A DNA stretch of 64,000 nt from positions 96,714-160,713 of the forward strand of contig NZ_LMFZ01000004.1 of NCBI RefSeq assembly GCF_001427305.1. The letters are read 5' to 3'. The notes beneath the pieces were generated by a model that worked only from the letters and a program-made list of their open reading frames with translations, had not been told where the DNA came from and made no database searches. This DNA is from Duganella sp. Root1480D1. GTDB lineage: Bacteria > Pseudomonadota > Gammaproteobacteria > Burkholderiales > Burkholderiaceae_D. The position numbers and the translations under genes are program-made. Below, piece after piece: positions 9,028 to 18,117 of this stretch. Position 1 is the first letter of the stretch. Each line of letters starts with the position of its first letter.

Positions 9028-10019
9028 CGGGGGTATGGCCGCGCCAGCGGTTCTCCTATGAACAAGCCCTGTGCCGGCCATGCCACGCTGCGCCAATAGG
9101 CTTCGATGGCAGTGGCTCCGCTGAGGTAATGCTGCAACAGGATCTGCGGATGGGGAAATTTCTGCCAATGGTTGCAAGGCTCGCTGACCGTGCCGTAACT
9201 GGCGGTGGCGCCGGCCTCCAGCCAGCGCAAGCTGCTCATCTGGCCGCTGCCCAGCAAATCGCCGCCAAACGAAGTCAGGTGGTCGGCCAGTGCGCCGGGC
9301 AGGAAGCGCAGCGTTTCCAGCTTGCCGACATGCGCCAGGCCGGTCTGGTAAAACATGACGTCCTGCGCGCCCTCCAGCACGTCTTGCTGCAGCGTATGGA
9401 TGGTCAGCTTGCGCGCCGGGATGGCGCCACTGGGCGGAAAAAAGCGCGCGCGCGTATTGCGCGTGGCTTCGCTCGTTTGCAGGAAATAGGCGCCGGCCTG
9501 CGGCACGCTGAATCCGGCCGCCTTGCCGCGTTCGGCCACTGCACGCGCCACGTCCAGCGGCTCGGCTGGCAACAGCATCGACAAGCGCAGGCCCGGCGGC
9601 AGCAGCTTGGCATTGAAATAGGGATTCTTGCGGCCCGGGGCACAACTGCGCTCGCATTGCGCGGCATCGAAGCCTAGCGTATAGGCCGACGTCAGGCTAT
9701 TGCATTCGACCGCATACGGCGCCGTCCAGGCAAACAGCACGGCGCGCGCGTCCGCGGGAAGCTGGCGGTCGATCTCGTTTTTCAGCTGCGCGAAAGCCTC
9801 GGCATCCAGGCGATGCGGCTTGCCGCTAATCCTGACGTGGGCGATATGCGCCGGCGCGATGCCGCGCAACTGCGCATAATAGGCGCCCAGTGCCACGCTG
9901 GCTGGATCGGCATCGTTGACGACCAGCCCAAGCTGGGCCGGCTGGAGCTGGGCGCGCGCCCCGGCTGCAAACAGCAGGAGCGCGGCAAAGGCGCAGCGTC
10001 TAGCCGCGATGGTAGACAT
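9024..10019 (-). CDS. TIGR03790-family protein (exosortase-associated, function unknown)
   Basis: A 331-residue secreted protein: signal peptide (about 1-23, ending AGARA), then LGLVVNDADPASVALGAYYA and RGIAPAHI, the N-terminal hallmark of family TIGR03790. From memory, this family occurs only in bacteria that also have exosortases; its role is unknown. The centre has paired cysteines around CERSCAPG. The C-terminus has ATASYGTVSEPCNHWQKFPHP and LSGATAIEAYW, which resemble the family's conserved end. Its ATG lies inside the end of manC (20-base overlap), so it is the last gene of the exopolysaccharide transcript. It probably acts in the periplasm, near the sorting or export machinery. That role is inference. 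Confidence 0.8.
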   Translation of the reverse strand: MSTIAARRCAFAALLLFAAGARAQLQPAQLGLVVNDADPASVALGAYYAQLRGIAPAHIAHVRISGKPHRLDAEAFAQLKNEIDRQLPADARAVLFAWTAPYAVECNSLTSAYTLGFDAAQCERSCAPGRKNPYFNAKLLPPGLRLSMLLPAEPLDVARAVAERGKAAGFSVPQAGAYFLQTSEATRNTRARFFPPSGAIPARKLTIHTLQQDVLEGAQDVMFYQTGLAHVGKLETLRFLPGALADHLTSFGGDLLGSGQMSSLRWLEAGATASYGTVSEPCNHWQKFPHPQILLQHYLSGATAIEAYWRSVAWPAQGLFIGEPLARPYPR

Positions 10020-11415
10020 CCTCGAAGCGAACGATATCGTCCTCGCCGAGGTAGCTGCCCGATTGCACTTCGATCAGGTGCAGCGGCAGCTTGCCCGGAT
10101 TTTCCAGGCGGTGGCTCATGCCGATTGGAATATAGGTCGACTCGTTCTCTGTCAGCAGGGTCACCTTGTCGCCGCAGGTCACGCGTGCGGTGCCCGACAC
10201 CACCACCCAGTGCTCGGCACGATGATGGTGCATTTGCAGCGACAGCTTGCCGCCCGGGTTGACGATGATGCGCTTGACCTGGAAACGGTCTCCCATGTCG
10301 ATGCCCTCGTAGGAGCCCCACGGGCGATACACCTTGGTATGGTGCAGATGCTCGGTGCGGCCATTGGCCTTCAGGTGGTCCACCACCTGCTTCACGCGCT
10401 GTACATGGTCCTTGTGCGCCACCAGTACGGCATCGGAGGTTTCCACGATCACCAGGTCCTGCACGCCGATCGCCGCCACGATGCGGCCTTCGGCGCGCAC
10501 CAGGCAGTTCCTGGCGTTATCGGTGTACACATCGCCGCGCGTCACATTGCCATCGCTGTCGGTCTCCAGCACATCCACCAGCGCCGACCAGGAACCAACG
10601 TCATTCCAGCCGATTGCCGCCGGCGCCACGACCGCCTGCCTGGTGTGCTCCATCACCGCATAGTCGATGGAATCCGATGGACAGGCCGTGAACGCCGCTT
10701 CGTCGAGGCGGCAGAAATCCAGGTCGCGATAGCCCTTGCTCACTGCCTCTTCGCTGAGTCTGGCCATCTCGGGCTGGAATTGCGCCAACTCCTTCGTGTA
10801 GGCGTCGGCGCGGAACAGGAACATGCCGCTGTTCCAGAAGAAGTTACCGGCGTCGATAAAGCCCTGGGCAGTCTCGCGGTTTGGCTTCTCGACGAACTTC
10901 GCGACCTTGAAGCAGCCATCGGCTTGCAGCGGCTCACCGCTCTGGATATAGCCATAGCCGGTTTCCGGCGCCGTCGGCACGATGCCGAAGGTGGCCAGGG
11001 CCCCACCCTCTACCTGGGTGGCCGCGCGCTGGATCGCGGCGTAAAAAGAGTCCACGTCCTTGATCACATGGTCGGCCGGCAGCACCAGCATCACCGCTTG
11101 CGGGTCGATCGCTTTCAGGTAATGGGCGGCGGCGGCTACGGCCGGCGCGGTATTGCGGCCCACCGGCTCCAGCAGGATACCAAGCGGGGACACGGCGATT
11201 TCGCGCATCTGTTCCGCCACCAGGAAGCGGTGTTCGTTGCCGCACACGATCAGCGGCGCCATCATGCCGTTGCGGCCGCCCAGGCGCAGCACGGTTTCCT
11301 GCAACATCGTCTTGTCCGACACCAGTGGCAGCAACTGCTTTGGCAATGCTGCACGGGACAGTGGCCACAGCCGGGTACCGGCGCCGCCGGACAGGATGAC
11401 GGGATAAATGTTCAT
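10000..11415 (-). CDS. manC: Mannose-1-phosphate guanylyltransferase / mannose-6-phosphate isomerase
   Basis: A 471-residue bifunctional type II enzyme (ManC/AlgA/CpsB form, usual length about 470-480). The N-terminal nucleotidyltransferase has GGAGTRLWPLSR (about 10-21), LPADHV and KFVEKPN. The C-terminal cupin isomerase part has RPWGSYEGID and MHHHRAEHWVVVSGTA. It makes GDP-mannose from mannose-1-phosphate and can interconvert fructose-6- and mannose-6-phosphate. GDP-mannose is the substrate of the AlgD-like enzyme encoded 2.4 kb upstream in the same operon, and of mannosyltransferases. It overlaps the preceding nucleotidyltransferase gene by 4 bases and the following TIGR03790 gene by 20. 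Confidence 0.95.
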   Translation of the reverse strand: MNIYPVILSGGAGTRLWPLSRAALPKQLLPLVSDKTMLQETVLRLGGRNGMMAPLIVCGNEHRFLVAEQMREIAVSPLGILLEPVGRNTAPAVAAAAHYLKAIDPQAVMLVLPADHVIKDVDSFYAAIQRAATQVEGGALATFGIVPTAPETGYGYIQSGEPLQADGCFKVAKFVEKPNRETAQGFIDAGNFFWNSGMFLFRADAYTKELAQFQPEMARLSEEAVSKGYRDLDFCRLDEAAFTACPSDSIDYAVMEHTRQAVVAPAAIGWNDVGSWSALVDVLETDSDGNVTRGDVYTDNARNCLVRAEGRIVAAIGVQDLVIVETSDAVLVAHKDHVQRVKQVVDHLKANGRTEHLHHTKVYRPWGSYEGIDMGDRFQVKRIIVNPGGKLSLQMHHHRAEHWVVVSGTARVTCGDKVTLLTENESTYIPIGMSHRLENPGKLPLHLIEVQSGSYLGEDDIVRFEDVYHRG

Positions 11416-12566
11416 ATTAAAGTTGTCTCTTTGGCAACATTGTGCGCGGCACGCCGGGTCGCGCGGCGGTCCCGCGCATTAGCCCATCCGCCGCCTTCTG
11501 CTTGCGAAATATGCCGCATTTCGCCAGCGCGGTCGACACTATACTCTTTGAACACGATTAATTCGTCGAGCGTAACGTCTGGTAAGACTCGAGTATATTC
11601 GAACAACACGCTGCGCACTACCCTTGCGCCACTGCGAATGTGGCTGCCGTGCCCTATCCAGGTCGGCCCGATGATGGTGGCCCCGGCCTCGATGCGGCAA
11701 CCGGAGCCGATATACACCGGCCCGACGATGCGCGTGCCGTCCCAATCGATGCTGGTATTCAGGCCGACCCACACGCCCTCCTCCACCTGCACGCCCGGCA
11801 CCGTCATGTGCGCCACGCCGCCGGTCAGCACTCCTTGCAGCACTTCCCAGTAGTCCTTGACGCTGCCGATATCGATCCAGTCGAACTTGCGCGTCTGGCA
11901 GTAGAACGGCAAGCCACGCTGCGCCAGCAGGGGGAATAATTCGGAGCCGATGTCGAATTCCCGGCCGGAAGGAATCAGATCGATCACCTCCGGTTCGAAC
12001 AGGTAGATGCCGGTACTGGCGCAATTCGACTTGGCCTGCGCGCGCGACGGCTTTTCCTGGAATTCGAGCACCCGGCCATCGCCGTCGCTGACCACCACGC
12101 CATAGCTGCTCACCTTCTCCCACGGAACTTCGCGCGTGATGACGGTGGCCAGCGCGCCCTTGCGCCGATGTTCGTACAGCGCCGATTTCAGATCCAGGTC
12201 GATCAGCGCATCGCCGCACAGCACCACCACGGTCTCATCGAAGAAGCCGCCGAACTCCTGGATCTTCTTGATGCCCCCGGCCGAACCGATAGGCTGCGGC
12301 ACCACCTCGCCCTGGTCGTTGGTATAGCCTTCGAAGGAATAGCCGATCTGCACGCCGAACTGGTGGCCTTCGCCGAAGTATTCCTCGATCTTCTCGTGCA
12401 GGTAGCTGACATTGACCATGATCTCGCTGACGCCGTGCCGCTGCAGGTGCTCAACGAGATAGGCCATCACGGGTTTGCCGAGGATCGGGATCATCGGCTT
12501 GGGCAGTTCATAGGTCAAAGGGCGCACCCGCGTGCCCTTGCCGGCCGCCAGAATCATCGCTTTCAT
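11412..12566 (-). CDS. NDP-sugar synthase (sugar-1-phosphate nucleotidyltransferase)
   Basis: A 384-residue enzyme. The N-terminal nucleotidyltransferase domain (about 1-235) has MILAAGKGTRVRPLT, LPKPMIPILGKP, LCGDALIDLDL and FQEKPSRAQ. It is followed by a left-handed beta-helix hexapeptide region (about 255-345) with VEEGVWVGLNTSID and GSGCRIEAGATIIGP. This is the GMPP/GlmU-like layout, so it probably makes a nucleotide sugar such as GDP-mannose or dTDP/UDP-glucose. The base specificity cannot be read from the sequence. Its presence next to manC means either a redundant GDP-mannose supply or a second nucleotide sugar. It overlaps both neighbours by 4 bases. Confidence 0.88.
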   Translation of the reverse strand: MKAMILAAGKGTRVRPLTYELPKPMIPILGKPVMAYLVEHLQRHGVSEIMVNVSYLHEKIEEYFGEGHQFGVQIGYSFEGYTNDQGEVVPQPIGSAGGIKKIQEFGGFFDETVVVLCGDALIDLDLKSALYEHRRKGALATVITREVPWEKVSSYGVVVSDGDGRVLEFQEKPSRAQAKSNCASTGIYLFEPEVIDLIPSGREFDIGSELFPLLAQRGLPFYCQTRKFDWIDIGSVKDYWEVLQGVLTGGVAHMTVPGVQVEEGVWVGLNTSIDWDGTRIVGPVYIGSGCRIEAGATIIGPTWIGHGSHIRSGARVVRSVLFEYTRVLPDVTLDELIVFKEYSVDRAGEMRHISQAEGGGWANARDRRATRRAAHNVAKETTLI

Positions 12567-13804
12567 GGCTTGTCCTCTTCTAGTATCAGCTCGGGGGCGG
12601 AGTACAGGCGTTCATAAGCTGCCAGCAGCTTGGGCGCCTCGTACTCCCATTCGAGTTCATTGACCACGCGGTTGCGCCCATAAGTACCCATGCGGGCGCG
12701 CCGCTCCGGATCGTCCAGCAATTCAACGATTTTTACCGCCATGTCGACCGGGTCATTCTTTGCCGCGTACAACGAAGCTTCCTGTGCCGAGACCCGCCCC
12801 TCGGTCAGGTCGAACTGCACAATCGGCTTGCCCAGCGCCATGTACTCCATGATCTTGTTCATGGTGGACTTGTCGTTCATTTCATTCGCAACGTCGGGGT
12901 TCACGCAAACGTCGGCCGTATTCAGCATTTCCAGCAACTGCTGGTCGGGCACGCGTCCAGTGAACGTCACGTAATCCTCCACGCCCAGCTCGCGCGCCAG
13001 CGACTTCATCTCCTCCAGCGAAGTGCCGCCGCCCACCAGGCCGAAATGCACGTCGCGCCGTCCCATCTCGTGCACCACCACGCGCACACTTTGCAGCAGC
13101 AGGTCGATGCCTTCCTGCGCACCCATCACGCCGACATAACCGACCAGGAAACGCCGGCCCTGCTTCAGCGCTTCCACCGGCGGCAGCATGCGCAACCGGT
13201 CCAGCTTTGGCCCGCTGCGCACGACATACACCTTGTCCGGGTCCATGCCCCCTCTTCCGACGGCGATACGCTTGTACGAATCGTTGGTGGCAATCGACAC
13301 GTCGGCGGTGCGGAACGAAAGCCGTTCCAGCCACACCATCAGCTTGTAGAAGAAGTCGCGCCGTCCGAACTTGGCTTCGTAAAGTTCCGGGTTGATGTCG
13401 TGATGGTCGAACAGGAAACGCTTGCCCAGCACGTACTTGAAAAAGCCGCCAACCAGAAACAGCAGGTCGGGCGGATTGCAGGCATGGATCACGTCGAAGC
13501 CATGGCGGAACAGCACCCTCCACGCCAGGCGCGAGCTATGGAACAGCGCCGCCGAATATTCGATGGCATAGCCCAGCGCTCCCTCGGCCTCCATCGGCAG
13601 CTTGTAGCGATAGATATGGATGCCATCGAGCTCCTCGTAACGCGCCTCATAGCCCTTGCCTGTCGGGCAGATGATCGCTACCTGGTAGCCGTTGGCATGC
13701 AGGGTCGTCGCCTCCTGCCATACCCGCCGGTCAAACGGCGATGGCAGGTTTTCGACGATGATGAGGACACGGCGTTGCTCTATGCGGTTACCAGCAGATG
13801 CCAT
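12563..13804 (-). CDS. Family 4-like glycosyltransferase
   Basis: A 413-residue GT-B glycosyltransferase. The N-terminal acceptor domain has VLIIVENLPSPFDRRVWQEA (about residue 14) and HACNPPDLLFLVG. The C-terminal nucleotide-sugar domain has GYVGVMGAQEGIDLLLQSV, FTGRVPDQQLLEMLN and MEYMALGKPIVQFDL (the E-x7-E-like region). It should transfer one sugar to the lipid-linked repeat unit at the cytoplasmic face. I chose the ATG at 13804 because AAGGGG lies about 8 bases upstream; a further 34 in-frame codons exist but have no homology-like sequence. The start lies 17 bases inside the end of the dehydrogenase gene, showing coupling. Confidence 0.9.
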   Translation of the reverse strand: MASAGNRIEQRRVLIIVENLPSPFDRRVWQEATTLHANGYQVAIICPTGKGYEARYEELDGIHIYRYKLPMEAEGALGYAIEYSAALFHSSRLAWRVLFRHGFDVIHACNPPDLLFLVGGFFKYVLGKRFLFDHHDINPELYEAKFGRRDFFYKLMVWLERLSFRTADVSIATNDSYKRIAVGRGGMDPDKVYVVRSGPKLDRLRMLPPVEALKQGRRFLVGYVGVMGAQEGIDLLLQSVRVVVHEMGRRDVHFGLVGGGTSLEEMKSLARELGVEDYVTFTGRVPDQQLLEMLNTADVCVNPDVANEMNDKSTMNKIMEYMALGKPIVQFDLTEGRVSAQEASLYAAKNDPVDMAVKIVELLDDPERRARMGTYGRNRVVNELEWEYEAPKLLAAYERLYSAPELILEEDKP

Positions 13805-15098
13805 CGTATGCCCCTTCGCTCTGCTTGCCGGAGACGCGCACCAAGTCAACCAGGTGTTGTCCGGGCCGCAGCCGGTCAGGCACGGAATGGAATTCCGGTT
13901 CGCCATTGCCGATCACCACCGTGTCCGCAAAGGCCAGCACCGCATCCATCGAGTCCACCATCAGCCGCGAGATGTGGGGAATGATATTCATGATGTAGTC
14001 CTGGTTGGCGCCGGTCAGCGCAGCCAGCTTCACATTCTTGTCGTACAGGCGCAGGTCGTAGCCTTTGCCGATCAGGTGTTCGATCACGTCCACCAGCGGC
14101 GATTCGCGCAAGTCGTCGGTGCCGGCCTTGAAGGAGAAGCCAAGGATGCCGACTTTCTTGCCCGGTTTTTCCATCACCATCTTCAAGCCCTTTTCCACCT
14201 GCTTGTGGTTGGAAGGCAGGATGGCATTCAGCAGCGGCAGTTCCAGGTCGAGCTGGCGCGCCTTGTAGATCAGCGCGCGCACATCCTTCGGCAGGCAGGA
14301 GCCGCCAAAAGCAAAGCCGGGCTTCATGTAATAAGGCGAGAGATTCAGCTTGGTATCCTTGCAGAAGATCTCCATCACCTCGTGCCCGTCGATGCCGACC
14401 GCCTTGCAGATATTCCCGATCTCGTTGGCGAAATCGACCTTCAAGGCGTGCCAGGTATTGTCGGTGTACTTCACCATCTCCGCGGTCTCGACATCGGTAC
14501 GCACCACCGGCGCATCCATGCCGGCATACAGTTGCAGCAGCAGTTCCCCGGAGCGCTCGTCGGTCTCGCCGATCACCGTCTTGGGCGGATGGTGGTAGTC
14601 ATGCACCGCCGTGCCTTCACGCAGGAATTCGGGATTGCTGCAAACGCCAAAATCGATGCCCGCACGTTTTCCGGACGCCTCCTCCAGCGTCGGAATCACC
14701 AGCGAACGCATGGAGCCCGGCAGCATCGTGCTGCGCGCCACCACCACATGGAAACTCTCCTTCTCGCGCAAAGTATGGCCGATCTGCTCGCACACCTTGC
14801 GCACCGCGCTCAAATCAAGGTTGCCGTTCAATTGCGATGGCGTGCCGACGCACACCAGCGAGATCTCGCTCGACATCACCGCATCGCGCACGCTGTCGGT
14901 GGCGCGCAAGCGGCCATCGCGCACCGCGCCGGCAATCATCTCGCCGATATCCTTTTCGATGATCGGCGTGCGTCCCTCGTTGATCAGGCCAACCTTGGTG
15001 CGGTTCGGATCCACCCCAATCACCGTATGGCCTTCTGCCGCCAGGCAGCCTGCCGAAACTGCACCTACGTAGCCCATGCCAAAGATACTGATCTTCAC
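13788..15098 (-). CDS. algD: GDP-mannose 6-dehydrogenase-like enzyme (AlgD type)
   Basis: A 436-residue nucleotide-sugar dehydrogenase. It has the NAD-binding ISIFGMGYVGAVSAGCLA, VCVGTPSQLNG, NPEFLREGTAVHDY and FAFGGSCLPKDVRAL, with the catalytic cysteine at residue 268. That is the position of the active-site cysteine in Pseudomonas AlgD as I recall it, and resemblance to AlgD runs over the full length (for instance LNLSPYYMKPGFAFGGSC). It would oxidise GDP-mannose to GDP-mannuronate. UDP-glucose dehydrogenase is the alternative and is less likely with manC in the operon. The start is a GTG with AGGAG upstream, overlapping the previous stop by 4 bases (GTGA). Confidence 0.85.
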   Translation of the reverse strand: MKISIFGMGYVGAVSAGCLAAEGHTVIGVDPNRTKVGLINEGRTPIIEKDIGEMIAGAVRDGRLRATDSVRDAVMSSEISLVCVGTPSQLNGNLDLSAVRKVCEQIGHTLREKESFHVVVARSTMLPGSMRSLVIPTLEEASGKRAGIDFGVCSNPEFLREGTAVHDYHHPPKTVIGETDERSGELLLQLYAGMDAPVVRTDVETAEMVKYTDNTWHALKVDFANEIGNICKAVGIDGHEVMEIFCKDTKLNLSPYYMKPGFAFGGSCLPKDVRALIYKARQLDLELPLLNAILPSNHKQVEKGLKMVMEKPGKKVGILGFSFKAGTDDLRESPLVDVIEHLIGKGYDLRLYDKNVKLAALTGANQDYIMNIIPHISRLMVDSMDAVLAFADTVVIGNGEPEFHSVPDRLRPGQHLVDLVRVSGKQSEGAYDGICW

Positions 15099-17053
15099 GA
15101 TGACGCTCCTTCTAGTAAGGTAATTTCGGTCACAATCGTACTGGTGCCGCGTATCGTTCCGCGCCACGCTGCTGTTGTGATCCCGGATTTGCAGTCAAAG
15201 CTGCGCGAGATCCATCCCGCGATTGGCGCCGTGCTGGCGCAATGGAGTTGCGGCCCACTCCCGAAATGGCATGACATGTGCAAACCCTTATCCCGCTTGG
15301 CGATATTCAAAGCTTGCCCAACCGTTTCGGCATGGCAGCCTTCTGCAAAATGCCAGTGCAGGGCTACCTCGTGCTCGCCAAAACATTCTAGGTTATCTTC
15401 AACAATGACCGCGTTCCGTTTGGAATCGAAACGAATGATGCGCCGATGCATGACAGGATCGCGCAAGCGCATATAACCGTCTTGTTTTCCCTCAAAGAAA
15501 TGAGTCGCGTCGTGCGACAACGCCACGGCATTGGCCTTGTGCAGCCACATGAAGTTGCCGCCAATTTCCGACTGGTCCAATCCATCCACCTGCACCGTAT
15601 TGTGCGCGGCCGTGCTGCGAAAGTAATTGCGCCACTGGCGATGCGTGTGGTAGGCATAGGTTCCGGGATCGATCAGCATTTCATGTCCGCCCATGGAGAG
15701 CGTGAAAGCCAGCGCATCGGCATGTCCGTGCGCCGCCAGCGAGAGATAGCCCAGGGCGCCGCAATCGACCACGATACGCACTTCCTGCGCTGTTCCAAAG
15801 TCTTTTCCAAGCAGGTAGTAGCCCCCTTGCGGGAACGCGATGCGTGGCGCTTCCCTTGCGTCGGCCGCAGGCGCCGGCAATGCAGCCCAACGCGCCTCCG
15901 CATCGGCGAACAGCCAGCGGTTGCGCTCATCCAGAACGCCAGCCTTGGCCTTGAAGTCGGCACGTTCGAACAACAACGCCGCGCTGGCAAGCAGGGAGCG
16001 ATACGGTGCAACTGCGGATGCGTCGAGCCGCAGCATGCGGGCATCATCCGCATCGCCGATCATCGGCACATTGCCGCCAACGTCCATGATTGCCGCGAGG
16101 AATTCAGCCATGCGTTCCAGGCGGGCCAGCCATTCGGCCGGGAAGCTGCCGCCGTTGGCGCGCGCCGCGAGCTGGCATAGCAGCATCATGTCCATCACCT
16201 CGTGGTGGTAATAGATGGCCTGCTCCTTGTTGACGCCATCTTCCCAGTTCTGCTGCAAGCCCTGCTCGACCAGCCCGCGCTCCGCCATGGCGCGCCAGCG
16301 CGCGCTTTCGGGCCAGCATGGCCATTGCATGCTCGCGATGTACAAGCCCATATACTCGCCCAGCAAATGGTTGTTGGCCGAAGAATGGCGAGACAGGTGA
16401 TGGCTGATGAAGTGGCAGTGCTTGTAGACTGCATTCAGCCAGCGATGACGCCAGTCGTCATCAAGACTGCCGGCCAGCAGCTGCCAGGCAGCCGACCAGT
16501 TCAGCAAGCGCACGCCCAGTTCCAGCGAACTGGCCCAGTGCACGCCTTGCGGATAGGGACATTGATCAAGCCAGGAAATCAGCAGCGTGCGTGCGCCATC
16601 ACGATATTTCCGGTCGCCGGTGCAGCGCCAGGCTTGCGCCAGCGTCACCAGTTCGAGATGGCGGCTCGGCTCCCACAGGTACTTGATATCGCCCACCAGC
16701 GACGCATCGCGGTAGTCGATAGACGGTCCAGGCGCCATCGGCGCCGTGGTACCAGTGCGCGGATCGCGGTTCCATTGGGGTGGAAAGCCGAGCGGCGCGC
16801 CTTCCAGTGCGAACACGTTCCAGCGCCCTGCCAGCAGGGAATCGGCTGCCATGCAAAGCGCCGCGGAATCCGCTTCCGCTGGCGCAGCGAGGAAGGCAGC
16901 GCCAAAGCGGTCGAGCGCCGGCACCGGTGGATAGCTCGCCAGCCCAAGTCCCATTGCGGCGGCTTTACGGCGCGCGAGCTGGTGCACGCGCCACACAACT
17001 TCGGCAGGCCCCATCAGTTTGAGGCGGTTGATTTTCCAGGCCAGTGCAGTCAT
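15095..17053 (-). CDS. Heparinase II/III-family protein (no signal peptide)
   Basis: A 652-residue protein with the N-terminal alpha/alpha toroid of heparinase II/III-like proteins (about 60-370, with SSANNHLLGEYMGLYI and NKEQAIYYHHEV) and a C-terminal beta-sandwich (about 400-640). The latter has GALGYLSLAAHGHADALAF and GTYAYHTHRQWRNYFRSTAAHNT. The His and Tyr residues there match catalytic positions in alginate and heparin lyases. Known relatives cleave uronic-acid polymers by beta-elimination. There is no signal peptide, so a cytoplasmic site or non-classical export must be assumed. Genes of this form are common inside capsule and exopolysaccharide operons, where they may trim or epimerise product. 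It lies between a glycosyltransferase and algD, with 4-base overlaps on both sides. Confidence 0.85.
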   Translation of the reverse strand: MTALAWKINRLKLMGPAEVVWRVHQLARRKAAAMGLGLASYPPVPALDRFGAAFLAAPAEADSAALCMAADSLLAGRWNVFALEGAPLGFPPQWNRDPRTGTTAPMAPGPSIDYRDASLVGDIKYLWEPSRHLELVTLAQAWRCTGDRKYRDGARTLLISWLDQCPYPQGVHWASSLELGVRLLNWSAAWQLLAGSLDDDWRHRWLNAVYKHCHFISHHLSRHSSANNHLLGEYMGLYIASMQWPCWPESARWRAMAERGLVEQGLQQNWEDGVNKEQAIYYHHEVMDMMLLCQLAARANGGSFPAEWLARLERMAEFLAAIMDVGGNVPMIGDADDARMLRLDASAVAPYRSLLASAALLFERADFKAKAGVLDERNRWLFADAEARWAALPAPAADAREAPRIAFPQGGYYLLGKDFGTAQEVRIVVDCGALGYLSLAAHGHADALAFTLSMGGHEMLIDPGTYAYHTHRQWRNYFRSTAAHNTVQVDGLDQSEIGGNFMWLHKANAVALSHDATHFFEGKQDGYMRLRDPVMHRRIIRFDSKRNAVIVEDNLECFGEHEVALHWHFAEGCHAETVGQALNIAKRDKGLHMSCHFGSGPQLHCASTAPIAGWISRSFDCKSGITTAAWRGTIRGTSTIVTEITLLEGASS

Positions 17054-18117
17054 TGCGGAAAAAATCCCAGTTCGCGATACAGCCGCTCAACCCGCGGCAA
17101 TACGGCATCGCTGCTGAAGGTGGCTTCCACCTTGCGCCGCGCTGCCTCCCCCATGCGCCGTGCCAGCGCATCGTCTTCCAGCAACTGTGCCAGCCGCGCC
17201 GACAGCGCGTCGACATCGCCCGGCGCCACGAGGAATCCTTCCACCCCATCGGACACCGCCTCCGGAATCCCGCCGACCGGCGTAGCCAGCACCGGCAAAC
17301 CTGCCGCCATCGCTTCCAGCACGCTCATTGGCAAGCCCTCGTTATAAGAAGGCAGCGCGTACAGGGACGCCAGCGCCAGTTGCTGCTGCCGGCTTTCCGT
17401 CCCAACCCAGCCGAGCAGGTTGAGCTGGCTGGCAATGCCGAGTTGCGCCGCGCGTTCGCGCACGCCATCGAGTTCACCGTCCCCGCCCAGCCGCAACTCC
17501 AGTGCCGACACCTGCGGCGCCACGCGCGCCGCCGCCTGCAGCAGGTCGTAACTTCCCTTGCGCCGGCCCAGGCGCCCCAGCGACAGCACCGCGCCACGCC
17601 GCCGCAGTTCCCAGGAACTGGCCGCCGGCAGTAGCACCGGGTTATAGATCGCTTCCACATGCGGGTTGCGCGACATGCCCTCCACCCAGCACCGCCAAGC
17701 CTCCGACAGCACCACCACGCGCGTACTGCGGTCGAAAACAAAGCGCACGAAGCGTTTGCGCCAGCGGCCGCATTCCTCGCCGTAGAACATCGCAAACTCG
17801 GCCCCGTGCAGGTGCAGGATCGCCGGCACGCGCGCCGCGAAAGCCAGCATGAAGAAGCCCGACTTGCGCCAGAAGCTCGCGCGCGATGCGACATGCACGT
17901 GAACCAGCCCGACCTGCCCGCGCAACAGCATGCCGGCAAACACCGCGTAAGCCGCCAGCATCACGCGCAGCTTGCGCCACCGGCTGCCATCGCAGTGCGT
18001 GGCCAGGTAGCGCACGCCGAAGCGGCGCAACATGCCCGCCTGCTGATACACCTTCACCACGGAAGCGATGCCGCCCATGGTGTCCATCCCGGTCCCGAGC
18101 ATCACGATGGTTTTCAT
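17050..18117 (-). CDS. Family 4 glycosyltransferase
   Basis: A 355-residue GT4 enzyme. The N-terminal domain has GTGMDTMGGIASVVKVY and HVHVASRASFWRK. The C-terminal donor domain has LSLGRLGRRKGSYDLLQA, NLLGWVGTE and the conserved NEGLPMSVLEAMAAGLPVLA with the E-x7-E pair that contacts the nucleotide sugar. It builds the repeat unit on the lipid carrier at the inner membrane. The ATG at 18117 overlaps the preceding stop as ATGA, so it is preferred over an in-frame start seven codons upstream. Donor and acceptor cannot be predicted. Confidence 0.9.
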   Translation of the reverse strand: MKTIVMLGTGMDTMGGIASVVKVYQQAGMLRRFGVRYLATHCDGSRWRKLRVMLAAYAVFAGMLLRGQVGLVHVHVASRASFWRKSGFFMLAFAARVPAILHLHGAEFAMFYGEECGRWRKRFVRFVFDRSTRVVVLSEAWRCWVEGMSRNPHVEAIYNPVLLPAASSWELRRRGAVLSLGRLGRRKGSYDLLQAAARVAPQVSALELRLGGDGELDGVRERAAQLGIASQLNLLGWVGTESRQQQLALASLYALPSYNEGLPMSVLEAMAAGLPVLATPVGGIPEAVSDGVEGFLVAPGDVDALSARLAQLLEDDALARRMGEAARRKVEATFSSDAVLPRVERLYRELGFFPQ

